A stretch of DNA of 64,000 bases from Methanobacteriaceae archaeon (GCA_030656015.1 JAUSNX010000004.1:248001-312000); one strand, 5' to 3'; positions 24,196 to 34,609 are shown, numbered from the stretch's first letter. The notes: generated by a model from the sequence alone, not told the origin. Made by a program: numbers and translations.

Positions 24196-25884
24196 ATGGA
24201 AAATGCCTGCAGAACCATAATTGAACATATACTTCAAGGAAAAATCAATTCAAAGCAAGAGCTGGAAAAAGCAAAGCGTCAGACCTGCCGTGACTTTAAA
24301 TTGGAAGAATTCATGAGTAATTCCCTTATTCTAAAATATGCCACTCCCCGTGAAAAGAAGATTCTGGGTGATGTTTTAGTGAAAAAACCCACCAGAACCA
24401 TATCTGGGGTGGCCATAGTGGCCGTGATGTGTCAACCTCAGGATTGTCCCCATGGAAGATGCTTATATTGTCCAGAAAGTGATAATGCACCACCTAGTTA
24501 CACTGGAGAGGAACCTGCAGCACTCCGGGCCAGAATGTACAAGTTCCATCCTTATGACCAAGTTTACAACCGTTTAAAACAGTTGAACAGCATCGGACAT
24601 GCCTTAGATAAAGTGGAATTAATAATTATGGGTGGAACTTTCCCGGCCCACGTTTTATGTTATCAAGAATGGTTTGTAGCCAAGTGCCTGGAAGCCATGG
24701 TTGATTTTGGTTTAAAAGAATCTCAAATAAATTTAAAACATGAGATTATGGATGAAATACCAGAAAGCCATAACAATTCATCCCCCAATTCCATTTTAAA
24801 TTCACCCATACCTCATTATGGCCTAGAAAAATACGTACTCCTGGAAGATGCCCAAAAGGCCAATGAAACATCAAAGATAAGATGCGTGGGAATTACCTTT
24901 GAAACTCGCCCAGATTACTGTAAAGTGGAAGATGTGAATCGTATGCTTAATATGGGTGTTACTAGAGTTGAGTTAGGTGTTCAAACCATTTATAATTACA
25001 TATATCAACGAATAAAAAGAGGCCACAGTGTAAAGGACGTGATTGAATCCAATCGAGTACTGAGAGATTCAGGAATCAAAGTAGCCATGCACCTCATGCC
25101 CGGATTATTCTCAGATTTTGAACGAGATATGAGAATATTCAACCGTTTATTCACAGACTCATCCTTTAAACCAGACATGCTGAAAATATATCCCTGTTTA
25201 ATAACTAAAGGTAGTGAAATGCATGCTATGTGGGAAAGAGGAGATTATGAACCTTACACCACTGAAGAAGCCGTTGATCTCATTGTAGAAATAAAAAAAA
25301 TGCTCCCCAAATGGGTTAGAACCATGCGAATACAACGGGATATTCCTTCACCATTAATAGAAGCCGGGGTGCAAAAGTCCAATTTAGGAGAGCTAGTTTA
25401 CAATCGTTTAGAAGAAGAGGGAGTCCAATGCCAATGTATAAGGTGTAGGGAAGTAGGCCATCAAGCTTCAAGAGGAATAAAAGCTGATTTAGACCAAATA
25501 CAACTGATGGAAGAAACTTATTCGTCAGTAGGTGGGGGAGAAATATTCCTTTCCCAGGAAGACCCTATTTCCGATGTTCTGGCCGGGTTTTTAAGGCTGA
25601 GAATTCCATCAAATAAAGCCCATAGGCCAGAAATAGATGATAAAACTGCTTTGGTGAGAGAACTCCATGTTTATGGTTCTTTAGTTCCAATTGGAGAGAA
25701 AAAATCTGTGGTAGGTCAGCACGTGGGATATGGAGAAGAATTACTGGCTCGAGCAGAAGAAATAGCAATAGAAAAATATAATCGAGAAAAAATGGTCATA
25801 ATAAGTGGAATAGGAACTCGAAACTATTACCGTAAGTTTGGATATGAAAGAGAAGGGCCTTATATGACTAAAAAGTTGATTTGA
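24196..25884 (+). CDS. elp3: tRNA uridine-34 5-carboxymethyl synthase, Elp3 type
   Basis: 562 residues, full length for archaeal Elp3. The radical SAM domain has the cluster motif CPHGRCLYC (C84, C89, C92), with TFETRPDYC and [13 protein letters not shown] further on. The C-terminal GNAT domain (about 410-562) contains [13 protein letters not shown] and the acetyl-CoA loop [17 protein letters not shown]. Elp3 uses acetyl-CoA and S-adenosylmethionine to make the carboxymethyl group on wobble uridine of tRNA; in archaea it acts without the other Elongator subunits. The gene stands alone, about 140 bp after the protease gene, with AGGGAG upstream of the ATG. Confidence 0.95.
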   Translation: MENACRTIIEHILQGKINSKQELEKAKRQTCRDFKLEEFMSNSLILKYATPREKKILGDVLVKKPTRTISGVAIVAVMCQPQDCPHGRCLYCPESDNAPPSYTGEEPAALRARMYKFHPYDQVYNRLKQLNSIGHALDKVELIIMGGTFPAHVLCYQEWFVAKCLEAMVDFGLKESQINLKHEIMDEIPESHNNSSPNSILNSPIPHYGLEKYVLLEDAQKANETSKIRCVGITFETRPDYCKVEDVNRMLNMGVTRVELGVQTIYNYIYQRIKRGHSVKDVIESNRVLRDSGIKVAMHLMPGLFSDFERDMRIFNRLFTDSSFKPDMLKIYPCLITKGSEMHAMWERGDYEPYTTEEAVDLIVEIKKMLPKWVRTMRIQRDIPSPLIEAGVQKSNLGELVYNRLEEEGVQCQCIRCREVGHQASRGIKADLDQIQLMEETYSSVGGGEIFLSQEDPISDVLAGFLRLRIPSNKAHRPEIDDKTALVRELHVYGSLVPIGEKKSVVGQHVGYGEELLARAEEIAIEKYNREKMVIISGIGTRNYYRKFGYEREGPYMTKKLI

Positions 25885-25920
25885 ATAAGAAATATAATGA
25901 TTTGCCCAATTATATTCATT

Positions 25921-26045
25921 ATTTAATATTTTAAATTCTCTTTAATAATTTCTTTAATTTTCTTAAAAATGTTGGAGATAAAAATATTGGAATATTATTA
26001 AATATCCACTTAAAATATCCATTTAATATTTTAAATTCTCTTTAA
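25921..26045. repeat. 25-bp direct repeat, copies exactly 100 bp apart
   Basis: Two identical 25-bp AT-rich copies (25921-25945 and 26021-26045, beginning ATTTAATATTTTAAATTCTC) lie in the gap between elp3 and deoC. The first is close to the elp3 stop and may help termination; the second precedes deoC by about 80 bp. The origin is unknown; a local duplication is likely. Confidence 0.7.
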
Positions 26046-26122
26046 ATTTTTTATTTTTACTTATTAAACAAATTTAAAATTAGAATAGTTAAATTAGTTA
26101 AAATAAAGGGTATGGTGAAATA

Positions 26123-26836
26123 ATGAGTGAAAACAAGAATACATATGGGGCAGATAGACTTTCTAAAATAAAATCACCACAGGATCTGGCCAAAATGATT
26201 GACCACACCAATGTTAAGGGTGATACCACCCAGGCCGATGTGATTAAACTCTGTAACGAGGCTGTAAAGTATAATTTTGCCAGTGCCGTGGTTACGGCCA
26301 CCAATGTTCAGTTGGCCAGTGAAATACTTCAGGACAGCCCCATCAATGTCTGTTCAGTAGTTGGATTCCCATTGGGAGTAAGTACACCCGAAACTAAGGC
26401 TTTTGAAACTAAGGAATCCATAAAACATGGTGCAGATGAAATCGATATGGTAATGAATATTGGAGCCATTAAATCCGGTCTGGAAGATCTTTTAGAAAAA
26501 GACATCACCGATGTGGTAGAAGCGGCCTCAGGAAAAGTAGTGAAAGTTATTCTGGAAACTGCTCTTTTAAATGAGGAAGAAAAAGTCGTATCATGTGTTA
26601 TTGCTAAAAAATCAGGGGCTGATTATGTTAAAACATCAACAGCTTATGGAGGCCTAACTGGGGCTACTATAGAAGATGTTAGATTAATGAGAGAAACTAT
26701 TGGTCCAGATATGAAAATTAAAGCAGCTGGTGGTATAAGGGACCTTGAAACCGCACTGGCCATGATAGAAGCCGGAGCAGATAAATTAGGAACTTCCACC
26801 GGAGTTCAAATCATAGAAGAAATGATTAAAAAATAA
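26123..26836 (+). CDS. deoC: Deoxyribose-phosphate aldolase
   Basis: 237 residues of the class I DeoC barrel. It has the N-terminal IDHTNV loop, [22 protein letters not shown], a lysine in [10 protein letters not shown], the Schiff-base lysine in [11 protein letters not shown] and the phosphate-binding IKAAGGIRD and GADKLGTS. It splits 2-deoxyribose 5-phosphate into acetaldehyde and glyceraldehyde 3-phosphate, for deoxynucleoside breakdown or the reverse. GGTGA with 4 nt spacing precedes the ATG. The next gene (26908) is only about 70 bp away on the same strand and may be cotranscribed. Confidence 0.95.
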   Translation: MSENKNTYGADRLSKIKSPQDLAKMIDHTNVKGDTTQADVIKLCNEAVKYNFASAVVTATNVQLASEILQDSPINVCSVVGFPLGVSTPETKAFETKESIKHGADEIDMVMNIGAIKSGLEDLLEKDITDVVEAASGKVVKVILETALLNEEEKVVSCVIAKKSGADYVKTSTAYGGLTGATIEDVRLMRETIGPDMKIKAAGGIRDLETALAMIEAGADKLGTSTGVQIIEEMIKK

Positions 26837-26907
26837 CAACCATGAATAAATATGGAATAAAATTATTATTCATTAATTTCTTTATTCTATTTAATTAGGT
26901 GATAAAT

Positions 26908-27258
26908 TTGAAAATAGAAATTGAAGTGGAAGGAAAAGGAAAGGCCATTGCAGAGTTAGATGATAGAAACCCTCAATCAGCCCAAGCTATTTATGATAGT
27001 CTTCCCCTGGAAAATAAGGCCTTGCTCTGGTTGGAAGAGATTTATTTTGATATTCCAGTTACTTTGGAAGAAGAAAATCCTTCTAAAATGGCAGAAATAG
27101 GAGATATTTCCTACTGGCCACCAGGATATGCTTTTTGCATCTTTTTTGGAGATACACAGCCCTATTCCGAGGTTAATCACATTGGCCAGATTACCGAGAA
27201 TTTGGAGCTATTTTTTAAAGTGGATGAGGGAGATAGAATAATTTTAAGAAAAATTTAA
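26908..27258 (+). CDS. Cyclophilin-like fold protein (DUF369-type)
   Basis: 116 residues from TTG 26908, which follows GGTGAT by 4 nt; a GTG at 26899 lies inside that site and is less likely. The sequence fits the archaeal cyclophilin-like family (PF04126): KIEIEVEGKGKAIAELDDRN, SLPLENKALLWLEEIYFDIP, and GDISYWPPGYAFCIFFGDTQP, with a hydrophobic core like that of peptidyl-prolyl isomerases but without the known catalytic arginine/phenylalanine set that I can identify. The function is not established. It is the second gene after deoC and the last before the convergent GNAT gene. Confidence 0.75.
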   Translation: MKIEIEVEGKGKAIAELDDRNPQSAQAIYDSLPLENKALLWLEEIYFDIPVTLEEENPSKMAEIGDISYWPPGYAFCIFFGDTQPYSEVNHIGQITENLELFFKVDEGDRIILRKI

Positions 27259-27290
27259 AGAAATATTAAAGTTTTTAATAAATTTATTAC

Positions 27291-27731
27291 TCATTTATCG
27301 TTTAAAGTTTTTTTAAACCCTTTATGTGTGTCAGGGTTAAATCCTAAAGATTCATAAAAAGCAATAGCATCTTTTCTATCGTTATGAGTAATTAATAAAA
27401 TCTGATAACAGTCATTTTCAAGGGCTAACTTCTCAATTTCAGTCATTAGTGCTTTCCCAATGCCTTTTCTTCTGTATTTGCGATCGACGATTAAATCCTC
27501 AATTAACAAAAATGGTTTACATTCACCATACAGTTCTTCACATATAATACCTAAAACTGACCCAATCAAATGATTTTCTTCCAAAGCACTTAGTAAAATG
27601 TAGTTAGGATTTTCCTGCAACTCTATAAACTTCATTTCCATTAGTTCAATTGAGGAATCTTCATTCCAAAACTGCTTATACAGTAATGCTAACTCCAATA
27701 TGTCCTCTTTAATAGTCCTTCTTATTTTCAT
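27291..27731 (-). CDS. GNAT-family N-acetyltransferase
   Basis: 146 residues spanning one complete GNAT domain: the N-terminal helix KEDILELALLYKQFWNED, strand NYILLSALEENHLIGSVLGI, the acetyl-CoA loop VDRKYRRKGIGKALMTEIE (R/Q-x-x-G-x-G/A pattern) and the C-terminal AIAFYESLGFNPDTHKGF. It transfers an acetyl group to an amine of unknown identity. AGGAAC precedes the ATG. It is convergent with the cyclophilin-like gene and probably monocistronic. Confidence 0.92.
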   Translation of the reverse strand: MKIRRTIKEDILELALLYKQFWNEDSSIELMEMKFIELQENPNYILLSALEENHLIGSVLGIICEELYGECKPFLLIEDLIVDRKYRRKGIGKALMTEIEKLALENDCYQILLITHNDRKDAIAFYESLGFNPDTHKGFKKTLNDK

Positions 27732-27803
27732 TGTTCCTACTTCTGTTTAAGTTTTTGAAACCAATTTATACCACAAATCCAAACTTTATTTTCCAATCAA
27801 GTT

Positions 27804-28013
27804 TCAATATTTCTTACTCCATGCTCCGATTGATATCATCATGAGTTTATTTAATTCCCTATTGAATTTCCGGTACATGCAAATGTTGATATAAACTTCC
27901 TTGCAGATCTAAACACATTTCTTATCTTCCCAATATGCCTTAATAAATCCCTCTGTACAATCAATCCAGGTAAGTAAAACAATGTTTGTCTTTTGTAACT
28001 CTGAACATTTCAT
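27804..28013 (-). other. Gap of 338 bp with possible decayed reading frame
   Basis: Between the GNAT gene and cofH (27732-28069) the minus strand has a 70-codon frame from ATG 28013 interrupted once by TAG (27909-27911). It reads KCSELQKTNIVLLTWIDCTE at the start and NICMYRKFNRELNKLMMIS later. It resembles nothing that I know; it may be a gene remnant or chance. No other feature was seen in this gap. Confidence 0.2.
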
Positions 28014-28069
28014 TAAGATCTAAAAAAGATCTGAAAAGTGATGTATGGTAAAGTAGCCATTATTTAAGT

Positions 28070-29185
28070 CTAAATTCTCCGAATATTTTTATAAACTGTA
28101 TCCCTTTCTGCAGGTATTCTACCCAGATTAGAAATTATTCCTTCTAATTCACTGGGTTCAGTTCTTACACCATATGAAGCCCCAGCAGACCTTGAAATAT
28201 TCTCTTCGCCCAGAGTCCCACCCAAATCATTGGCCCCGGCCATCAAACAGATTTGAGCAAACTTAAAGCCTAATTTAACCCAAGAAACCTGAATATTTTT
28301 AATAGAATCATAGAACATCAAACGGGCCACTGCATAAAGCTTTAAATCATCTGCCCCTGTTGTACCTGGCCTAGAAATGCCTTCCTGATAAATTGGAGCA
28401 TGCTGGTGCATAAATGTTAGGGGGACGAACTCCGTGAATCCACCAGTTCTCTTTTGAATGTTCCTTAAAATATCTAAATGTTTTATTCTATGTTCCAAAG
28501 TTTCCACGTGGCCATACATCATGGTGCAAGTAGTAGGAACTCCCACACGATGAGCCGTTTCTACAACTTCAATCCACTGAGTAGTAGTCAGTTTTCCCGG
28601 ACAAATAATCTCTCTTACATCATCATTCAGAATTTCAGCGGCCGTCCCCGGCATGGACCCTAGGCCCGCATCTTTAAGCATCTTTAAAGTTTCTTCCAGT
28701 GATAAACCCGCTTTTTTTGAACCAGAATAAATCTCCATTGGGGAAAAGGCATGAATGTGAATATTGGGAAGTTCGGCCTTGACCTCTTTTAGGATTTTTT
28801 CATAAAAATAGGCATCCACTTCCGGATGAAGGCCACCTTGAATACATATTTCCCTAGCACCATTATCTGCAGCAGATTTGGCCCTAGTTACCAGTTCAGA
28901 TATTTCTAAAAAGTAAGAATCTGAGTCTTCTGAATCCTTTTTAAAAGCACAGAACCCACAAGTTCCTGAACAAATATTGGTGAAGTTGATGTTCCAATTT
29001 TTAATAAATGTCACTTCATCACCGACCAATACATGTCTTAGAAGGTCCGCTGTAATTAATAATGCATTTAAATCATTTCCAGTAGTATTAATCAAATATA
29101 ATGCATCTTCAGTAGAAATTGGTCCTTTAAAAGCACCTTCCAAAATTTCCTCGGTGCGTGGTTTAATGTTCAACTTACCAAACAT
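28070..29185 (-). CDS. cofH: FO synthase subunit 2 (5-amino-6-(D-ribitylamino)uracil-tyrosine transferase)
   Basis: 371 residues, a radical SAM enzyme with CSGTCGFC (C72, C76, C79) and the conserved [10 protein letters not shown] and [17 protein letters not shown] segments of CofH. It abstracts a hydrogen from tyrosine and joins the resulting group to 5-amino-6-ribitylaminouracil; CofG then completes FO, the chromophore of cofactor F420. CofG is not in the window. The start codon is ATG 29185 without a strong ribosome-binding site. It diverges from the histone gene, sharing a 150-bp intergenic region. Confidence 0.96.
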   Translation of the reverse strand: MFGKLNIKPRTEEILEGAFKGPISTEDALYLINTTGNDLNALLITADLLRHVLVGDEVTFIKNWNINFTNICSGTCGFCAFKKDSEDSDSYFLEISELVTRAKSAADNGAREICIQGGLHPEVDAYFYEKILKEVKAELPNIHIHAFSPMEIYSGSKKAGLSLEETLKMLKDAGLGSMPGTAAEILNDDVREIICPGKLTTTQWIEVVETAHRVGVPTTCTMMYGHVETLEHRIKHLDILRNIQKRTGGFTEFVPLTFMHQHAPIYQEGISRPGTTGADDLKLYAVARLMFYDSIKNIQVSWVKLGFKFAQICLMAGANDLGGTLGEENISRSAGASYGVRTEPSELEGIISNLGRIPAERDTVYKNIRRI

Positions 29186-29296
29186 GCGATTTAGTATCTC
29201 AGTCTATATCTTTAAAAGTTTTGGTTTAATGCATATCTCAACACCCTATACAGTATGCCCTTACTGGTGGTTCCAGACATCATAATTACCGATAAA

Positions 29297-29334
29297 TTTA
29301 AATATACTAGAGTCCTAGGTTAATCTGGAGGTGA
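29297..29334 (+). promoter_or_regulatory. Histone gene promoter and ribosome-binding site
   Basis: TTTAAATA (29297-29304) is a good archaeal TATA box. It is followed about 25 bp later by GGAGGTGA (29327-29334), a full-length Shine-Dalgarno match 4 nt before the histone ATG. This implies a very short leader and high expression, as expected for a histone. Confidence 0.7.
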
Positions 29335-29338
29335 AATT

Positions 29339-29542
29339 ATGGCCGAATTACCAATTGCACCAGTAGGCAGAATCATCAAAAATGCCGGTGCACAAAGAAT
29401 AAGCGACGACGCAAAGGAGGCTTTAGCCAAAGCTCTCGAAGAGAAAGGTGAAGAAATTTCCCGAAAAGCTGTCGAGCTTGCAAAGCACGCTGGTAGAAAA
29501 ACCGTCAAAGCTAATGATATAGAAATGGCAGCTAAACAATAA
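29339..29542 (+). CDS. Archaeal histone (HMf-like)
   Basis: 67 residues, exactly the size of HMfA/HMfB-type histones. The full fold is visible: [20 protein letters not shown] (helix 1 and loop), [20 protein letters not shown] (helix 2), and [17 protein letters not shown] (loop 2 and helix 3), with the R-x-T-V-K-x-x-D-I salt-bridge motif intact. It wraps DNA as dimers that stack into longer oligomers. The promoter and ribosome-binding site are strong and the codons appear favoured. It is a single-gene unit followed by a T-rich terminator. Confidence 0.97.
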   Translation: MAELPIAPVGRIIKNAGAQRISDDAKEALAKALEEKGEEISRKAVELAKHAGRKTVKANDIEMAAKQ

Positions 29543-29563
29543 GTTTAAGCTTCTATTACGATC

Positions 29564-29590
29564 ATTTTTTTATTTCTATTTTTATTTTTT
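29564..29590 (+). terminator. T-rich terminator after the histone gene
   Basis: Three T runs (ATTTTTTTATTTC, TATTTTTATTTTTTATT) begin about 20 nt after the histone stop codon with no clear hairpin. This is the standard archaeal T-tract terminator. The rest of the gap to the rubrerythrin gene (29591-29817) is AT-rich, with a TATA-like AATATATTTA at 29781-29790 for the next gene. Confidence 0.6.
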
Positions 29591-29817
29591 ATTAAGGCAT
29601 TATTGTATCGTTTATTTTTATTTTAAGGCATTAATAATCTAATAATTCTCAAATTAGTATTTATTAATAAATTAATAGTAAAACTAACTAGTTTTATGAA
29701 TTTGAAACACGAATTTTATTTTTGCGCTCATTATAATAGAAAAAATTAATATTACTCAAAGTTAATATAATTCTGATAAAAATATATTTATTATATTATT
29801 AAAAAGGAGAAGTGAAA

Positions 29818-30309
29818 ATGAGTACCATGGATAATTTAAAAGAAGCCTTTGCTGGCGAATCTCAAGCTAATAGAAAATACCTGGCCTTTGCTAAAAAAGC
29901 AGACGCCGAAGGACATACACAAATTGCAAAATTATTCCGAGCTGCCGCCGATGCAGAAACTGTACATGCACACGCTCACCTTCGAGTAATGGGTGGAATC
30001 AGTAGCACCGAAGAAAACCTTAAAGGAGCTATTGAAGGAGAAACCGAAGAATTCGAAGAAATGTATCCTGGTTTCATTGAAGAAGCTAAAGCAGAAGATA
30101 ATAAAGCTGCAGTAATTACCTTTGAAAATGCTAATGCTGTAGAAAAGATTCACGCTGACCTATACAAAAAAGCTTTAGAAAATATGGCCAACAACGAAGA
30201 AGTTGACTACTATGTGTGCCAAGTATGTGGAAACACTGTAGAAAACGAAGCTCCTGAAAAATGTCCGATTTGTGGAGTTCCAGCTTCAAAATTTATAAAA
30301 ATTGATTAA
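29818..30309 (+). CDS. Rubrerythrin
   Basis: 163 residues from ATG 29818, preceded by GGAGA; a GTG at 29812 is less likely. The N-terminal four-helix ferritin-like domain carries the diiron ligands in AFAGESQANRKY, DAETVHAHAHLR, EGETEEFEEMYPG and ENANAVEKIHADLY. The C-terminal rubredoxin-like domain has CQVCGNTVENEAPEKCPICG. It reduces hydrogen peroxide to water with electrons passed from the rubredoxin site, protecting an anaerobe from oxygen. It is a single-gene unit with its own TATA box and a hairpin terminator. Its electron donor is not encoded nearby. Confidence 0.96.
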   Translation: MSTMDNLKEAFAGESQANRKYLAFAKKADAEGHTQIAKLFRAAADAETVHAHAHLRVMGGISSTEENLKGAIEGETEEFEEMYPGFIEEAKAEDNKAAVITFENANAVEKIHADLYKKALENMANNEEVDYYVCQVCGNTVENEAPEKCPICGVPASKFIKID

Positions 30310-30334
30310 ATATTTAATTAAATATTAAAGTAAA

Positions 30335-30375
30335 TAGGATACAAATCGTATTCTAACTTTTTTATTATTTTTTAT
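30335..30375 (+). terminator. Hairpin plus T-rich terminator after rubrerythrin
   Basis: An 8-bp stem with one G-T pair (TAGGATAC 30335-30342, GTATTCTA 30348-30355) and a 5-nt loop is followed by CTTTTTTTATTATTTTTTATTTT. Just before it, AATATTTAATTAAATATT (30309-30326) is a perfect 18-bp palindrome overlapping the stop codon. Confidence 0.6.
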
Positions 30376-30477
30376 TTTAGAATTTATGATTTATAAAATT
30401 TAATTGATTTAGATCTAATTTAAAGGTTTAAACTTTAATTAAAGCTTATTTGATACTTTAATTAAAAATTAAAAAGT

Positions 30478-32619
30478 CTAAAAAGTTTTTTCCGGAAATG
30501 TTATCTGGAAACTAGTTCCTTTTTCCATAACCACATTTAATTCTGCATCAATTTGATTACTAAGGCTATTTACTAATTGTAATCCCATTGAAGATGTATT
30601 TTTATAATCTAAATCTTTAGGGAATCCAATTCCATCATCAGAAACCTCTAATTTTAGTTTATCTCCTACTCGATGGAACGAAATCAATATTGTACCTTGC
30701 ATTTCATTAGGAAAGGCATGTTTCAAGGCATTGGTAATTATTTCATTAATGATAAGGCCCAATGGAATAGATGTATTTATGTCTACCATAATATCTTCTA
30801 CATCCAGTTTAATCTCAATTTTTTGGTCATTGGTAACATAAGCATGGAAAAGGTCATTTGCAAGTGTTCTGATATAGTCCCCCATATCAATTCTTTTTAA
30901 ATCCGTGGAGCGATATAATCTCTCATGAATAAGGGCCATGGATTTAGCTCGATTTTGACTTTCTTTAAAAATACCGAGAGCTTCCTTGTCTTTAATGAAA
31001 CGTGATTGGATACTCAATAAACTTGATATTATCATCAAATTATTTTTAACCCTGTGATGGATTTCTTTGAGTAGCATTTCTTTTTCTTCTAAAGCAATCT
31101 TCAATTTCATTTGTGTTTCCATAATATCAGTAATATCTCTGGAAATTGTTTGTACACTTTTAACATTATTTTCAGGTCCAAAAAGTGGTTGTATGCTAGC
31201 ACTATACCATCCCACGACCCCCTCATGTTCTACAGGTAATTCAATCTCTAATCCTTTTCCAGTATTAAAGACTTTCCGAACAGCTTCCATCTGCTTTTCA
31301 GAACTTTCCGGAAAAATATCCATTAATGATTTACCTATTAATTCATAGGGTTCCATATTTAGACTATGGGCACCAGCAGTATTAGCTAAAAGGAAAATAC
31401 CATTAGAATCCATTACAGAAATAGGATCCTTGGCCGATTCAATTAGGGACCTATACTTCTCTTCACTCTCACGTAGGGCGTGTTCAGCTTTTCTTCTATA
31501 TGTAATATCTCTGGCCACCGACAAAGCCACTTTTTTCCCTTTAAAATCAAAAATATGGGAATTGATTTCCACGGGAATTTCTATCCTATCTTTAGTAATA
31601 TAAGTCCTTTCAAAGGTTACCTTACCCTCGTTTAAAAGAATATTTACTTCATTTCGAGTAACTTCTCCTTTTTTACCAATATCACCAGGAGTCATTTTAA
31701 GAAATTCGTCCAAATTATAACCTAAAGTCTCCACTGCTACATCATTAACTTCAATATATTTTCCTGCCCGACCATCAGCTTTTAATTCAATCAGAGTGAT
31801 AATGTCATTAACTTTATTAAATACTTCCCTAAATTTTTCTTCACTATTTTTTAGAGCATTTTCCATTTTTATTCGATCTGAAATATCATGGAATACCACT
31901 ACTGCCCCATTTATTTCTCCAGATTTGATAATAGGAGTTACAATATACTCAACTGGAAAACTGGATCCATCTTTCTTCCAGAATAATTCATTAGTTACTC
32001 TTTTACTTCCTCCTTTCAAAATACTGAAGTTATGTATGGTGCATTCCTCTAAAGGAAAATGAGTTCCATCCGCTTTGGTGTGGTGCATTAGTTCATGTGA
32101 ATTTTTCCCAATAGCCTCCTCAAAAGAGAATCCAGTAGTTTTTTCGGCAAATGAATTAAAAAAGGTGACAATTCCATTTTTATTAACCCCATAGATTCCC
32201 TCACCAACAGAGTCTAAAATGAGTTTATTTTGATAACTAATTCTTTTAAAAGCTTCCTGTGAATAGGCCATACTTTCACTTAATAAAATAGCCACTATAC
32301 TCACAAAAAATAGAATAGCAATTCTAAAAAGGTCTTCTTCAATAGCAAAAAATGATAATGCAATATCAGTACGAGTTATAATTAAAACTACAGACAAAAA
32401 AGCAGTAACCAAGAGACCTCTTCTTTTCCACCATAAAGCAGAAAGAATAATAGGTATATAGAAAAAATGAGTAAACACCGTACTTATATTTAAAAATATG
32501 TGGAAATAAATAGTAATTATGGTACAAGCTCCCACTAAGGAAACAATTATGCCATTTTGTATATTCTTATCTTCCAGTTTTTCATGGAATCCTGAAACAT
32601 TAAGAATTTTTTTATTCAT
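30478..32619 (-). CDS. Membrane-bound multi-PAS sensor histidine kinase
   Basis: 713 residues. Four to five membrane helices (about 25-118) form an N-terminal integral sensor or anchor. Three PAS domains follow: about 125-255 (with HHTKADGTHFPLEECTIHN), about 260-380 and about 385-505. After them come a HisKA_2 region with KEIHHRVKNNLMIISSLLS and an HATPase domain ending near SDDGIGFP and SSMGLQLVNSL. It should autophosphorylate on the HHRVKNN histidine. No response regulator is nearby. The kinase module is very like that of the 340-residue kinase at 19941-20963, so both may feed the same unlinked regulators. GAGGATAAAA precedes the ATG. Confidence 0.92.
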   Translation of the reverse strand: MNKKILNVSGFHEKLEDKNIQNGIIVSLVGACTIITIYFHIFLNISTVFTHFFYIPIILSALWWKRRGLLVTAFLSVVLIITRTDIALSFFAIEEDLFRIAILFFVSIVAILLSESMAYSQEAFKRISYQNKLILDSVGEGIYGVNKNGIVTFFNSFAEKTTGFSFEEAIGKNSHELMHHTKADGTHFPLEECTIHNFSILKGGSKRVTNELFWKKDGSSFPVEYIVTPIIKSGEINGAVVVFHDISDRIKMENALKNSEEKFREVFNKVNDIITLIELKADGRAGKYIEVNDVAVETLGYNLDEFLKMTPGDIGKKGEVTRNEVNILLNEGKVTFERTYITKDRIEIPVEINSHIFDFKGKKVALSVARDITYRRKAEHALRESEEKYRSLIESAKDPISVMDSNGIFLLANTAGAHSLNMEPYELIGKSLMDIFPESSEKQMEAVRKVFNTGKGLEIELPVEHEGVVGWYSASIQPLFGPENNVKSVQTISRDITDIMETQMKLKIALEEKEMLLKEIHHRVKNNLMIISSLLSIQSRFIKDKEALGIFKESQNRAKSMALIHERLYRSTDLKRIDMGDYIRTLANDLFHAYVTNDQKIEIKLDVEDIMVDINTSIPLGLIINEIITNALKHAFPNEMQGTILISFHRVGDKLKLEVSDDGIGFPKDLDYKNTSSMGLQLVNSLSNQIDAELNVVMEKGTSFQITFPEKTF

Positions 32620-32824
32620 TTTTATCCTCTTAAAAAATTAAAATAAGTTAGTTTATAATATGTTTATACTAATTAATAAGTATTAGAAGTTCTAATAAAT
32701 TATTTCATTCCTAAAAAACTGATAAAAATAATAAAAATTCGTGTTTTTTGAGCAAGGGAATTATTAAGAAGTTTATTATAATCCCTTTTAGAAAAGCAGA
32801 TTAATAAAGTTCTAATAGAAAAGG

Positions 32825-32831
32825 TTATATA
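32825..32831 (+). promoter_or_regulatory. TATA box of the tRNA-Val/tRNA-Phe unit
   Basis: TTATATA within AAAGGTTATATAGG is a strong archaeal stable-RNA promoter. It lies about 35-40 bp upstream of tRNA-Val, placing transcription start about 10 nt before the tRNA, with a short 5' leader. Confidence 0.7.
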
Positions 32832-32865
32832 GGAATACAACTATATTGAAGATGGACGCTCCTTA

Positions 32866-32937
<72 letters not shown>

Positions 32938-32938
32938 T

Positions 32939-33018
<80 letters not shown>

Positions 33019-33201
33019 AACTTTTTTAAAAATTTTGTTTCTAATTTTGATTTAATTTAAAATAATTTAATTATTCGTTATTATTAGCCATTTTATAGAA
33101 TAGATACTTATTTTAAATTCACATTTTTGTAAAAATTAAACCAGATAATATTAAATTTACATAATGAAATAATAAATATATAAAAATTATTTGGTGAAAT
33201 C

Positions 33202-33399
33202 GTGAAGAGTGTTACCTCATGTCCAAAATGTGGATCAAAGAAAATTAAATGGTTTAATCCAGAAGCTGGAATCTGGAAGTGTCAAAACTGTGAATACCAG
33301 GGAATTTTTGTTTTGGAATCATCAAAAACAAATAAGCAATTAAAAGAATCTAAAAAAATGGAAAAACTCCAGAAAAAACTTCTAAAAGGAAGATTTTAG
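33202..33399 (+). CDS. Small zinc-ribbon protein
   Basis: 65 residues from GTG 33202, which follows GGTGA by 4 nt. The first about 35 residues are a zinc ribbon: CPKCGSKKIKWF then WKCQNCEYQG (C-x2-C-x16-C-x2-C). The remaining part is a Lys-rich helix. Ribbons of this shape occur in RNA polymerase and ribosome-associated proteins of archaea, but this one lacks further landmarks, so I assign only zinc and possible nucleic-acid binding. It follows the tRNA pair by 185 bp and stands alone. Confidence 0.8.
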   Translation: MKSVTSCPKCGSKKIKWFNPEAGIWKCQNCEYQGIFVLESSKTNKQLKESKKMEKLQKKLLKGRF

Positions 33400-33448
33400 T
33401 TTAACATTTGAATTATATTAAAATTATAAATAAAATAAATTAATTAAA

Positions 33449-34228
33449 TTAAGATCTAAAAATTATTTTTCTAAATGCTATTCCTACAAATCCTCCAAAG
33501 GATGTTAAAGAAACAAATACCGAACCTAGAACAAAAGTGGACATTAAGGCCAATGACATTCCAGTAAGGTTATTCACATAAAACAGGGCTGAAAAAATAA
33601 TTATCAAACCAAATAACAGTCCATTTAAAAGGCCGTCACCATAGCTCCTACTACCACCAATAAATGTGGCCACCGCACTTGCACTTACAGCGATAACAAA
33701 TAAAATTCCGTATATCAAAAACCCAAGTACTGATATGGTAGTCATTACATTTCCAGTGGAACTGAAAACATTAATGGCTGTGGAATAGAGATAATCAAAG
33801 AATAAAACATAAGAAAGTAAACAACCTGAAATTACAATGCATAAACCTGCAAAAAGGCCTAAAAAACTTATTCTTCCTAGAAATCCCGGTTTTGATACTT
33901 TTGGGCGACTTTTTTCTTGATTATTCTGGCCAAAACTACTGGCATTCCTACTCAGACTATTATTATAACTACTGGGCCCTAAGCTGTATTCATCCGGCTC
34001 CTTTTTATGATAACTGCTTGCAAGACTTCCAAAGCCAAAGCCACCTCTGCTTTTCCTGGAGCCAGAGTTATTTTGATGATAAAAAGCCGGTTGATCATCT
34101 AAAAAATTCGACAGTGAATTAAAATATTTTAATTCCCCTCCACATTGACATACATCAAAATCATCGAGGGATTCACCATCTTCCAATTCATAGTATCCCC
34201 CGCAGTTATCACATTCTAAAAAAGGCAT
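33449..34228 (-). CDS. Zinc-ribbon membrane protein, paralogue A
   Basis: 259 residues. An N-terminal ribbon ([15 protein letters not shown] then [11 protein letters not shown]6, C9, C27, C29), a Ser/Asn/Gly-rich linker (about 40-112), then four hydrophobic helices (about 120-255) with glycine-rich ends, ending [13 protein letters not shown]. The same ribbon starts the proteins at 34610-35311 and 35330-36112, on the same strand. The membrane part resembles that of paralogue C and, more distantly, DUF5518-like archaeal membrane proteins. GGTGATACG precedes the ATG. Function is unknown; the ribbon would face the cytoplasm if the N-terminus is inside. Confidence 0.7.
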   Translation of the reverse strand: MPFLECDNCGGYYELEDGESLDDFDVCQCGGELKYFNSLSNFLDDQPAFYHQNNSGSRKSRGGFGFGSLASSYHKKEPDEYSLGPSSYNNSLSRNASSFGQNNQEKSRPKVSKPGFLGRISFLGLFAGLCIVISGCLLSYVLFFDYLYSTAINVFSSTGNVMTTISVLGFLIYGILFVIAVSASAVATFIGGSRSYGDGLLNGLLFGLIIIFSALFYVNNLTGMSLALMSTFVLGSVFVSLTSFGGFVGIAFRKIIFRS

Positions 34229-34609
34229 CGTATCACCGAAAAAATTCTTATGTGAATCTTTTTGTCAAAGTAATATATATTTATTTGGTTTTATTTGCTT
34301 TATTTTTGATTGTGATAATTAAAATTCGGATATTTTCAATCTACATTAACAATAGTAATCCATTGGAGAGTTGAATAATTGCATGAAATTATTTTACATG
34401 ACAACTATTAATGATAATATAAAATTGGATTTTTGTTTATCCAGACTATCAAAATGGTAAACACCTAATTTTCCATGCATCTTTCAACTTTTCAAGTACA
34501 GTTAATCTAATTTTATAAATCTTGATTTTTAAAAGTTGATGATTCATCTTGATTTAAAAGAAAGGCCTATAATTCAAGTTTATTTTGATTCAGCAGGATT
34601 AAAAAATGA

